64,000 nucleotides of DNA from Callipepla californica brunnescens (Eukaryota; Chordata; Aves; Galliformes; Odontophoridae), in assembly GCA_023055505.1 (NCBI GenBank), contig JALIRH010000049.1:744001-808000 (forward strand), written 5' to 3'. The first letter of the stretch is position 1; the number at the start of each line of letters is the position of its first letter. The position numbers and the translations under genes are program-made. Shown here piece after piece: positions 1 through 10,869 of the stretch. The notes beneath the pieces are model-generated. The model did not search any database. It was not told where the DNA came from and saw nothing but the letters and a program-made list of their open reading frames with translations.

Positions 1-735
1 ATCCAATCCCGAACCCTAACCCTAATCCTAGCCCTAACTCTAACTTTATTCGTAACCCTACCCCTAATCCAAACAATAACCCTTACCCTAATCAAATCCT
101 ATCCCTATTCCTAACCCTTTCCCTAACCGTATCACAATCCCTATCCTAACTCTTACCATAACCCAAACCCTAACCTAACCCTAACCCTAACCCTAACCCT
201 ATCCCTAACCCCTACCCTAACCCTAACCCTACCCTAACCTTAACTCTACCCTAACCGTATCCCTACCCTAACCCTAACCCTAATCCTAGCCCTTACTCTA
301 ACTTTATTCCTAACCCTACCCCTGATCCAAACACTAACCCTAACCTTAATGTAACCCTAACCCTATTCCTAACCCTTACCCTAACTGTATCCCATTCCCT
401 ATCCTAACTCTTACCATAACCCTAACCCTGATGCTAATGCTAACCCTAACCCTGAATCTAACCCTTACCCTAACCCGAACCCTTACCCAGAAGCTAACAC
501 TTAGCGTTGTACAATACCTAACCGTACCCTAACCCTATCCCTAAACCTAAAAGGAACCCAAACTCTAACCCTAAATCTGTCCCTGAGCCTAACCTTCAAC
601 CTTACCCTAACCTTAACCCTAACCCTGTTCCATTCTCTAAACATATCTGTAAGCATTACCTTCATCCTAACTCGAACTCTACCCTAACCCTATCCCTTTG
701 ACCCCAACACAAAACCCAGATTGAGCCTGACCCTA

Positions 736-743
736 ACCTAGGT
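736..743. other. Palindromic polarity switch ACCTAGGT (unit 1)
   Basis: Left of this 8-bp perfect palindrome the top strand is CCCTAA-type; right of it the top strand is TTAGGG-type. It recurs in every unit, at 6301, 11605, 16909, 22213, 27514 and 32812. The order (CCCTAA)n then (TTAGGG)n is the reverse of a telomere fusion junction and marks the join between the end of one inverted arm and the next. Confidence 0.85.
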
Positions 744-2240
744 AGCATAAAGTGTATGTAGGGTGAATTTGAGTTTTAGGGTCAAAGTTAAATTGTTAGT
801 TTTAGGGTTAGGGTGAAGGATTGCTTTAGTTCTAGTATTAGGGTGTTTGGGGTTAGGGTTAGGGTAAGGATTTTGGAGTGGATTAGGTTTAGGGTCAGGT
901 TTGGGGGAGTTTTGGGGTTAGGGTTAGATTTAGGATTAGGGTTAGCAAAAAAGTTGTTTTAGTTTTAGTTTAGGTTAGTGCTAGGATTAGGTTGAGTGTT
1001 CTTGTGAAGTTTAGGTTTAGGGTTAGGTTTAGGTTTAGATTGAGGTTTAGGGTAAGGAGTAGGGTTAATTTGACTTTTAGGGTCAGAGTAGAGTTAAGTC
1101 GTGTTAGGGTTAAGGTTAAGAACAGGATTCAGATTCCAATTAGGTTTTGGGTTCCTACTAGGGATAGGCCTCAAATTAGTGTTAAGGTTAGGGTTAGGGT
1201 TAGGGTTAGGTATAGGGAAAGGGTTAGTGTTAAGGCCAGGGCAAGTGTATGGTTTAGGGTAAAGATTGGATTTAGGGTTAGGTTTAGATGTAGGTTTGGT
1301 TTGATCGTTAGGGTGTGAGAAGGCACCGGCCTTGGATTTCATTTGGAGATTGGGTAAGGTTTAGGAATAGGAATAACATTGGTGTTTAAAAGATGATTAG
1401 TGTTAGTATTAGGGATAGGGTTACGGTTAGAGTTTAGTTAGGGTTGTTAGTTTTAGAGTGAGGGATAGGGGTATGGTTTGGTCTAGTACTTGGGTTAGGG
1501 TTTGGGATAGTCATAGCATTAGTGTTAGGGTTAGGGTTCCGTTAGGGTTGTGGTAATCTGATGCTAGGTGTCGGGATTAGGGTTGTGCTTAAATGTGGGT
1601 TTGGTTTGAGGGTCAGAGTTAGGGTTAGGGTAGAGTTAGAATTAGGGTAAGAGTTAGGATTAGGTTTAGGATTAGGATAAAGATTAGGTTAGGATTAGTG
1701 TTGGCTTTAGGGTTGTGTCTGGGAGAAGGGTTAGTGTTAGGGATAGACTTAGGGTAAGAGTAAGTGTTAGGAATAGGCATAGGTTTTGGGAAAGTTTCAG
1801 AGTTTGGACTGGATTTATGATTAGGGTTAGGGACAAAGATTTTTTGAGATTTGTGATTAGATTTAGGGAGAAAAGTAGGCTGACTTGTGGTGTTAGCAGT
1901 AGGTTTAGGTTTAGGTTTAGGTTTAGGATTCCATTTGTATTTATTGATTGAGGTTGGGTTAGTTGGAGTGTAAAGGTCAGAGTAGGGTTAGGCCTTGGGA
2001 TAGGGTTAAGGTTTGGAATAGGATTAGGATTCAAATGATGTTACGGGTTGGTGTTAGGGTTAGGGAAAGGTTAGGATCAGGGTTGAGGTCAGGGTTAGGT
2101 ATAGGAAAAGGGTTAGTGTTAGGGCTAGGGCAATTGGAAGGGTTAGGCTTAGGCTTAGATATTAGGGTTAGGTTTAGGCGGAGGTTTGGTTCGAGTGTCA
2201 GGGTGAGAGAAGGGGTAGGCCTGGGGTTTGGTTTTGGGTT

Positions 2241-2429
2241 ACATCATACAAATCATCACATACATTAGCTGGGGTGGGAGGTGCAAGGAACAGCCAGCAA
2301 AGTGCTGAGTTCATTCCAATCAGAGGACCTGAAGATCGGGTAGCTACTATCAAACCGTTTGTGTTGCCAATTCTGATGATATTTATGGGGCCCTGATGTT
2401 ATGGTTCAGTGGGGAGTCACTATCAAGTC
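2241..2429 (+). pseudogene. Retroviral protease fragment, unit 1
   Basis: This 189-bp stretch is the only non-telomeric part of the unit. Frame 3 (codons beginning at 2241) is open to a TGA at 2394-2396 and contains, in order, LAGVGGARNS (the Gly-rich flap GVGG, 2271-2282), EFIPIRGPEDRVATIKPF and VLPIP. From 2386 another frame reads WGPD and then QWGVTIK. Flap, GPE, a PF.LP.P stretch and W-G-x-D in this order are the layout of the C-terminal half of a retroviral aspartic protease. The catalytic D-(S/T)-G part is absent, so the piece is 5'-truncated, and the change of frame near 2385 shows decay. The assignment rests on reading motifs; a profile search would settle it. Confidence 0.72.
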
Positions 2430-5400
2430 CAAACCCAATCCAAACCCCAAACCTACTCCTATTCCTAAACCTTATCTTAACCCTAAACCAAACCCAAACC
2501 CAAGGCCCTCCCCTTCTCTCAGCCTAACACTCAAACTAACCTAAACCCGAAACTAACCCTACATTTATCCTAATCTTATCCATATTCTAAGGCCTAACCC
2601 TACTCTGACCAGAAAGCTCATGTTGTCTAAAATCTACCCCTTACCTAAAACCTAAATCGACAAAAAAACCTAACCCGAAACCTCAACCTAACTCTTCTCC
2701 TAACTAGAACACCAGCACTTCACCTTACCCTAACTGGAAACCTAGGACTAAATCCTTACCTTGTCCAGAACCCTATTCCTAACCCAAACCAGAATTCTAA
2801 CCTCTACCCTAACCAAAACCCTTCCCCTAAACCTAAACCTAATGCTACCCTCAACCAAACCCTAGCCCTAAATCCTACCCTAAAACCAACACCACGTTTA
2901 AGCTCAAACCTCAAGCCTCAAAGAAAGCATCAGATTACCGCAGATCTCACCTAACACTAACCCCAATCCAATCCCTACTACTAACCCCAAACCCAATCCA
3001 AACACCAAAACTATTCCTATTCCTAAACCTAACACTAAGCCTGAACCAAACCCAAGGCCTACCCCTTCTCTCAGCCTGACACTCAAACTAACCTAGACCT
3101 GAACGCAACGCTAAATCAAATACTAAAACTCACCCTTAGCCAAGGCCCTTTTAGGACCCTTCCCTGGTCCTAAAACTAAAGAGAACCCTACCCCTTCCAC
3201 TAAACCTTCATCTACATCCCTAACCCTTACCCTAAACCTAAATCTACACCAAAACCTAACCCTAACCCTAACATGTCTTCTAACTGTAAAACTAACGCTT
3301 CACCTAACCCGAACTGAAACCCCAGGACTAAACCTTACCTAACACCTAGCTATATTCCTAACCCTATCCTGAAACCTAACGTTAACCCTAACCCTAAAAA
3401 CAACTTGGAACCAAACCCTAACCCTAACCTAACCCTTATCAGAACCCTAAATCTAATCCTAACCGTTACCTCAATTGAACTCCAATTCTTCCTGAAATCT
3501 AAATGGGACCTTAAAACCAACCCCAGATTGAAGCCCAACCCTAAACCTAACACAAAGCATTAGATTACCACAGCCATCACCTAACTCTAACCCCAGCCTT
3601 AACGCTAATACTATCCCAAACACTATTCCAATTCCTAAACCCAACACAAACCCAAAAACACAAAGCCTACAATTCTCACAGCCTAACACTGAAAGGAAAC
3701 CTAAATCTTACCCTAACTCTAAAACTAATCCAAAGCATGACCACAATTTAAACTCTAAATCTACCTTCAAACTAAAGCTGACCCTAACACCAACCTCAAG
3801 CCCAACCCTAAGCCTAACACAAAGCATTAGATTACCACAACGCTCACCTAACTTCTAACCCCCACCCTAACACTAATATCAAAGCAATCAGATTCCAAAT
3901 ACTAACCCAATACCTATTCTGAAACCCAAAACTATTCCAAAAACAAACCCAAGGCCTAACCTTTCTCTCACCCTAACAATCAAAGAAAACCTATTCCTAA
4001 ACCTAATCCTAAATCTAGTCCTAACCCTAACCCTCACCCTTAATCTAACCCCAACCCCCACCCAGAAGCTAACACTTAGCATTGTACAATACCTAAACGT
4101 ACCCCTAATCCTTATCACTAAACCTAAAAGGAACCTGAAACATAGTGCTAAATCCGAACCCTAACCCTGAAGACTAACGCTAACAATGAACCAATTCCTA
4201 TACCTTTTCCTTCCTCCAAATTGATTCCTAGCACTAACCCTAACCCTACATTAACCCTATCCTAACCCTAACCCTAACCCTAGCCCTAAACTACATTAAC
4301 CCTAACCCTAACCCTAACCCTAACCCTAGCCCTAACCTAACTCTAACCCTAACCCTAACCCTAAACCTAATGCTAACACTTACCCTACCCTAACCCTAAC
4401 CCTACCATACCCTAACCCTAACCTACCCTAACACTAACCCTAACCCTAACCCTAAACCTAAACCTAAACCTAAACCTAACCCTAACCCTAACCCTAATTC
4501 CTAACCCTTACCTTAACTGTATCACAATCCCTATCATAATTCTTACCCTAACCCTAACCCTTACCTAACCCTAACCCTAACCCTAACCCTAACTCTAACC
4601 TTAACCCTAACCCTAACCGTAACCCTAACCTAACCCTAACCCTAATCCTAACCCTAACCCTAACTCTAATTCCTAACCCTTACCTTAACTGTATCACAAT
4701 CCCTATCCTAATTCTTACCCTAACCCTAACTCTCACCTTAACTCTAACCCTAACCCTAACCTAACCCTAACCCTAACCCTAACCCTAACCCTAACCCTAA
4801 CCTCAACCCTAACCCTAACACTAACCCTAACCCTAATTTTACCCTAACCCTAAGCATACCCTAACCCTAACCCTAACCCTAACCCTAACCCTAACCCCAA
4901 CCCTAACCTAACCCTAACCCTAACCCTAACCCTACCCTAACCCTAACCCTAAACCTAACCCTAACCCTAACCCTAACCCTAACCCTAACCCTAACCCTAA
5001 CAATAAATTTAACCTTAACCCTAACCCTAACCCTAACCCTAACCGTAACCCTAACCCTAACCCTAACCCTAACCCTAATTCTAACCCTAACCCTAACCCT
5101 AACCCTAACCTCAACCCTAACCCTAACACTAACCCTAACCCTAATTTTACCCTAACCCTAAGCATACCCTAACCCTAACCCTAACCCTAACCCTAACCCT
5201 AACCCCAACCCTAACCTAACCCTAACCCTAACCCTAACCCTACCCTAACCCTAACCCTAACCCTAACCCTAACCCTAACCCTAACCCTAACCCTAACAAT
5301 AAATTTAACCTTAACCCTAACCCTAACCCTAACCCTACCCTAACCCTAACCCTAACCCTAACCCTAACCCTAACCCTACCCTAACCCTAACCCTAACCCT

Positions 5401-5565
5401 AACCCTAACCCTAACCCTTACCCTAACCCTAGCCTAACCCAAACCCTAACCCTAACCCTACCCTAACCCTAACCCTAACCCTAACCCTAACCCTACCCCT
5501 AACCCTACTTTACCCTAACCCTAATCCTAACACTAACTCTAACTTTATTCCTTACCCTAACACTA

Positions 5566-8500
5566 ATCCAATCCCGAACCCTAACCCTAATCCTAGCCCT
5601 AACTCTAACTTTATTCGTAACCCTACCCCTAATCCAAACAATAACCCTTACCCTAATCAAACCCTATCCCTATTCCTAACCCTTACCCTAACCGTATCAC
5701 AATCCCTATCCTAACTCTTACCATAACCCAAACCCTAACCTAACCCTAACCCTAACCCTAACCCTATCCCTAACCCCTACCCTAACCCTAACCCTACCCT
5801 AACCTTAACTCTACCCTAACCGTATCCCTACCCTAACCCTAACCCTAATCCTAGCCCTTACTCTAACTTTATTCCTAACCCTACCCCTGATCCAAACACT
5901 AACCCTAACCTTAATGTAACCCTAACCCTATTCCTAACCCTTACCCTAACTGTATCCCATTCCCTATCCTAACTCTTACCATAACCCTAACCCTGATGCT
6001 AATGCTAACCCTAACCCTGAATCTAACCCTTACCCTAACCCTATCCCTTACCCAGAAGCTAACACTTAGCGTTGTACAATACCTAACCGTACCCTAACCC
6101 TATCCCTAAACCTAAAAGGAACCCAAACTCTAACCCTAAATCTGTCCCTGAGCCTAACCTTCAACCTTACCCTAACCTTAACCCTAACCCTGTTCCATTC
6201 TCTAAACATATCTGTAAGCATTACCTTCATCCTAACTCGAACTCTACCCTAACCCTATCCCTTTGACCCCAACACAAAACCCAGATTGAGCCTGACCCTA
6301 ACCTAGGTAGCATAAAGTGTATGTAGGGTGAATTTGAGTTTTAGGGTCAAAGTTAAATTGTTAGTTTTAGGGTTAGGGTGAAGGATTGCTTTAGTTCTAG
6401 TATTAGGGTGTTTGGGGTTAGGGTTAGGGTAAGGATTTTGGAGTGGATTAGGTTTAGGGTCAGGTTTGGGGGAGTTTTGGGGTTAGGGTTAGATTTAGGA
6501 TTAGGGTTAGCAAAAAAGTTGTTTTAGTTTTAGTTTAGGTTAGTGCTAGGATTAGGTTGAGTGTTCTTGTGAAGTTTAGGTTTAGGGTTAGGTTTAGGTT
6601 TAGATTGAGGTTTAGGGTAAGGAGTAGGGTTCATTTGACTTTTAGGGTCAGAGTAGAGTTAAGTCGTGTTAGGGTTAAGGTTAAGAACAGGATTCAGATT
6701 CCAATTAGGTTTTGGGTTCCTACTAGGGATAGGCCTCAAATTAGTGTTAAGGTTAGGGTTAGGGTTAGGGTTAGGTATAGGGAAAGGGTTAGTGTTAAGG
6801 CCAGGGCAAGTGTATGGTTTAGGGTAAAGATTGGATTTAGGGTTAGGTTTAGATGTAGGTTTGGTTTGATCGTTAGGGTGTGAGAAGGCACCGGCCTTGG
6901 ATTTCATTTGGAGATTGGGTAAGGTTTAGGAATAGGAATAACATTGGTGTTTAAAAGATGATTAGTGTTAGTATTAGGGATAGGGTTACGGTTAGAGTTT
7001 AGTTAGGGTTGTTAGTTTTAGAGTGAGGGATAGGGGTATGGTTTGGTCTAGTACTTGGGTTAGGGTTTGGGATAGTCATAGCATTAGTGTTAGGGTTAGG
7101 GTTCCGTTAGGGTTGTGGTAATCTGATGCTAGGTGTCGGGATTAGGGTTGTGCTTAAATGTGGGTTTGGTTTGAGGGTCAGAGTTAGGGTTAGGGTAGAG
7201 TTAGAATTAGGGTAAGAGTTAGGATTAGGTTTAGGATTAGGATAAAGATTAGGTTAGGATTAGTGTTGGCTTTAGGGTTGTGTCTGGGAGAAGGGTTAGT
7301 GTTAGGGATAGACTTAGGGTAAGAGTAAGTGTTAGGAATAGGCATAGGTTTTGGGAAAGTTTCAGAGTTTGGACTGGATTTATGATTAGGGTTAGGGACA
7401 AAGATTTTTTGAGATTTGTGATTAGATTTAGGGAGAAAAGTAGGCTGACTTGTGGTGTTAGCAGTAGGTTTAGGTTTAGGTTTAGGTTTAGGATTCCATT
7501 TGTATTTATTGATCGAGGTTGGGTTAGTTGGAGTGTAAAGGTCAGAGTAGGGTTAGGCCTTGGGATAGGGTTAAGGTTTGGAATAGGATTAGGATTCAAA
7601 TGATGTTACGGGTTGGTGTTAGGGTTAGGGAAAGGTTAGGATCAGGGTTGAGGTCAGGGTTAGGTATAGGAAAAGGGTTAGTGTTAGGGCTAGGGCAATT
7701 GGAAGGGTTAGGCTTAGGCTTAGATATTAGGGTTAGGTTTAGGCGGAGGTTTGGTTCGAGTGTCAGGGTGAGAGAAGGGGTAGGCCTGGGGTTTGGTTTT
7801 GGGTTACATCATACAAATCATCCCATACATTAGCTGGGGTGGGAGGTGCAAGGAACAGCCAGCAAAGTGCTGAGTTCATTCCAATCAGAGGACCTGAAGA
7901 TCGGGTAGCTACTATCAAACCGTTTGTGTTGCCAATTCTGATGATATTTATGGGGCCCTGATGTTATGGTTCAGTGGGGAGTCACTATCAAGTCCAAACC
8001 CAATCCAAACCCCAAACCTACTCCTATTCCTAAACCTTATCTTAACCCTAAACCAAACCCAAACCCAAGGCCCTCCCCTTCTCTCAGCCTAACACTCAAA
8101 CTAACCTAAACCCGAAACTAACCCTACATTTATCCTAATCTTATCCATATTCTAAGGCCTAACCCTACTCTGACCAGAAAGCTCATGTTGTCTAAAATCT
8201 ACCCCTTACCTAAAGCCTAAATCGACAAAAAAACCTAACCCGAAACCTCAACCTAACTCTTCTCCTAACTAGAACACCAGCACTTCACCTTACCCTAACT
8301 GGAAACCTAGGACTAAATCCTTACCTTGTCCAGAACCCTATTCCTAACCCAAACCAGAATTCTAACCTCTACCCTAACCAAAACCCTTCCCCTAAACCTA
8401 AACCTAATGCTACCCTCAACCAAACCCTAGCCCTAAATCCTACCCTAAAACCAACACCACGTTTAAGCTCAAACCTCAAGCCTCAAAGAAAGCATCAGAT

Positions 8501-10869
8501 TACCGCAGATCTCACCTAACACTAACCCCAATCCAATCCCTACTACTAACCCCAAACCCAATCCAAACACCAAAACTATTCCTATTCCTAAACCTAACAC
8601 TAAGCCTGAACCAAACCCAAGGCCTACCCCTTCTCTCAGCCTGACACTCAAACTAACCTAGACCTGAACGCAACGCTAAATCAAATACTAAAACTCACCC
8701 TTAGCCAAGGCCCTTTTAGGACCCTTCCCTGGTCCTAAAACTAAAGAGAACCCTACCCCTTCCACTAAACCTTCATCTACATCCCTAACCCTTACCCTAA
8801 ACCTAAATCTACACCAAAACCTAACCCTAACCCTAACATGTCTTCTAACTGTAAAACTAACGCTTCACCTAACCCGAACTGAAACCCCAGGACTAAACCT
8901 TACCTAACACCTAGCTATATTCCTAACCCTATCCTGAAACCTAACGTTAACCCTAACCCTAAAAACAACTTGGAACCAAACCCTAACCCTAACCTAACCC
9001 TTATCAGAACCCTAAATCTAATCCTAACCGTTACCTCAATTGAACTCCAATTCTTCCTGAAATCTAAATGGGACCTTAAAACCAACCCCAGATTGAAGCC
9101 CAACCCTAAACCTAACACAAAGCATTAGATTACCACAGCCATCACCTAACTCTAACCCCAGCCTTAACGCTAATACTATCCCAAACACTATTCCAATTCC
9201 TAAACCCAACACAAACCCAAAAACACAAAGCCTACAATTCTCACAGCCTAACACTGAAAGGAAACCTAAATCTTACCCTAACTCTAAAACTAATCCAAAG
9301 CATGACCACAATTTAAACTCTAAATCTACCTTCAAACTAAAGCTGACCCTAACACCAACCTCAAGCCCAACCCTAAGCCTAACACAAAGCATTAGATTAC
9401 CACAACGCTCACCTAACTTCTAACCCCCACCCTAACACTAATATCAAAGCAATCAGATTCCAAATACTAACCCAATACCTATTCTGAAACCCAAAACTAT
9501 TCCAAAAACAAACCCAAGGCCTAACCTTTCTCTCACCCTAACAATCAAAGAAAACCTATTCCTAAACCTAATCCTAAATCTAGTCCTAACCCTAACCCTC
9601 ACCCTTAATCTAACCCCAACCCCCACCCAGAAGCTAACACTTAGCATTGTACAATACCTAAACGTACCCCTAATCCTTATCACTAAACCTAAAAGGAACC
9701 TGAAACATAGTGCTAAATCCGAACCCTAACCCTGAAGACTAACGCTAACAATGAACCAACTCCTATACCTTTTCCTTCCTCCAAATTGATTCCTAGCACT
9801 AACCCTAACCCTACATTAACCCTATCCTAAATCTAACCCTAACCCTAGCCCTAAACTACATTAACCCTAACCCTAACCCTAACCCTAACCCTAGCCCTAA
9901 CCTAACTCTAACCCTAACCCTAACCCTAAACCTAATGCTAACACTTACCCTACCCTAACCCTAACCCTACCATACCCTAACCCTAACCTACCCTAACACT
10001 AACCCTAACCCTAACCCTAAACCTAAACCTAAACCTAAACCTAACCCTAACCCTAACCCTAATTCCTAACCCTTACCTTAACTGTATCACAATCCCTATC
10101 ATAATTCTTACCCTAACCCTAACCCTTACCTAACCCTAACCCTAACCCTAACCCTAACTCTAACCTTAACCCTAACCCTAACCGTAACCCTAACCTAACC
10201 CTAACCCTAATCCTAACCCTAACCCTAACTCTAATTCCTAACCCTTACCTTAACTGTATCACAATCCCTATCCTAATTCTTACCCTAACCCTAACCCTTA
10301 CCTAACCCTAACCCTAACCCTAACCATAACTCTCACCTTAACCCTAACCCTAACCCTAACCTAACCCTAACCCTAACCCTAACCCTAACCCTAACCCTAA
10401 CCTCAACCCTAACCCTAACACTAACCCTAACCCTAATTTTACCCTAACCCTAAGCATACCCTAACCCTAACCCTAACCCTAACCCTAACCCTAACCCTAA
10501 CCCTAACCCCAACCCTAACCTAACCCTAACCCTAACCCTAACCCTACCCTAACCCTAACCCTAACCCTAACCCTAACCCTAACCCTAACCCTTACCCTAA
10601 CCCTAACAATAAATTTAACCTTAACCCTAACCCTAACCCTAACCCTACCCTAACCCTAACCCTAACCCTAACCCTAACCCTAACCCTACCCTAACCCTAA
10701 CCCTAACCCTAACCCTAACCCTAACCCTTACCCTAACCCTAGCCTAACCCAAACCCTAACCCTAACCCTACCCTAACCCTAACCCTAACCCTAACCCTAC
10801 CCCTAACCCTACTTTACCCTAACCCTAATCCTAACACTAACTCTAACTTTATTCCTTACCCTAACACTA
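5566..10869. repeat. Subtelomeric macrosatellite unit 2 (5304 bp)
   Basis: Near-identical head-to-tail copy of unit 1 at an offset of 5565, with the ACCTAGGT switch at 6301-6308 and the protease fragment at 7806-7994. It lacks the extra copy of about 260 bp in the pure telomeric block. Private or partly shared variants include CATCCCATAC in the core (other units read CATCACATAC) and GGGTTCATTTGAC, shared only with unit 3. Confidence 0.95.
7806..7994 (+). pseudogene. Retroviral protease fragment, unit 2
   Basis: Copy of the unit 1 fragment with one visible change (CATCCCATAC). It has the same open stretch, the same frame change and the same 3' breakpoint after CTATCAAGTC. Confidence 0.7.

Larger units (their letters stand above)
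1..5565. repeat. Subtelomeric macrosatellite unit 1 (5565 bp)
   Basis: The phase is set arbitrarily at the window start, because the same 15-mer ATCCAATCCCGAACC recurs at 5566, 10870, 16174, 21478, 26779 and 32077. Sub-blocks are: 1-735 degenerate CCCTAA; 736-743 palindrome ACCTAGGT; 744-2240 degenerate TTAGGG-type arm; 2241-2429 retroviral protease fragment; 2430-4240 degenerate CCCTAA-type arm with motifs such as AAGCATTAGATTACC; 4241-5565 nearly pure CCCTAA. This unit is about 260 bp longer than the others because a segment with the variants CTAATTTTACCC and AATAAATTTAACC is present twice (near 4835/5002 and 5143/5298). No gene is present. The 60-116 residue open frames are translations of TTAGGG/CCCTAA (VR, LG, NP and LT dipeptides). 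Confidence 0.95.

Noticed and set aside
1..720. The window start as a true terminal telomere
   Set aside because: The repeats are degenerate and the same sequence recurs at 5566 and in each later unit, so this is an internal part of a macrosatellite unit. The true end must lie further left.
992..1318. 108-residue Arg/Val/Phe-rich open frame repeated in all seven units
   Set aside because: It is TTAGGG-type repeat read as VR/FR dipeptides. It is conserved only because the units are near-identical, and an equally long frame lies on the other strand.
1684..2034. 116-residue frame on the minus strand of each unit (NP/LT-rich)
   Set aside because: Translation of degenerate CCCTAA on the complementary strand, overlapping other frames of similar length; no start context or domain.
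4932..5165. 77-residue LGLGLG frame
   Set aside because: Pure TTAGGG read as Leu-Gly; not a protein gene.
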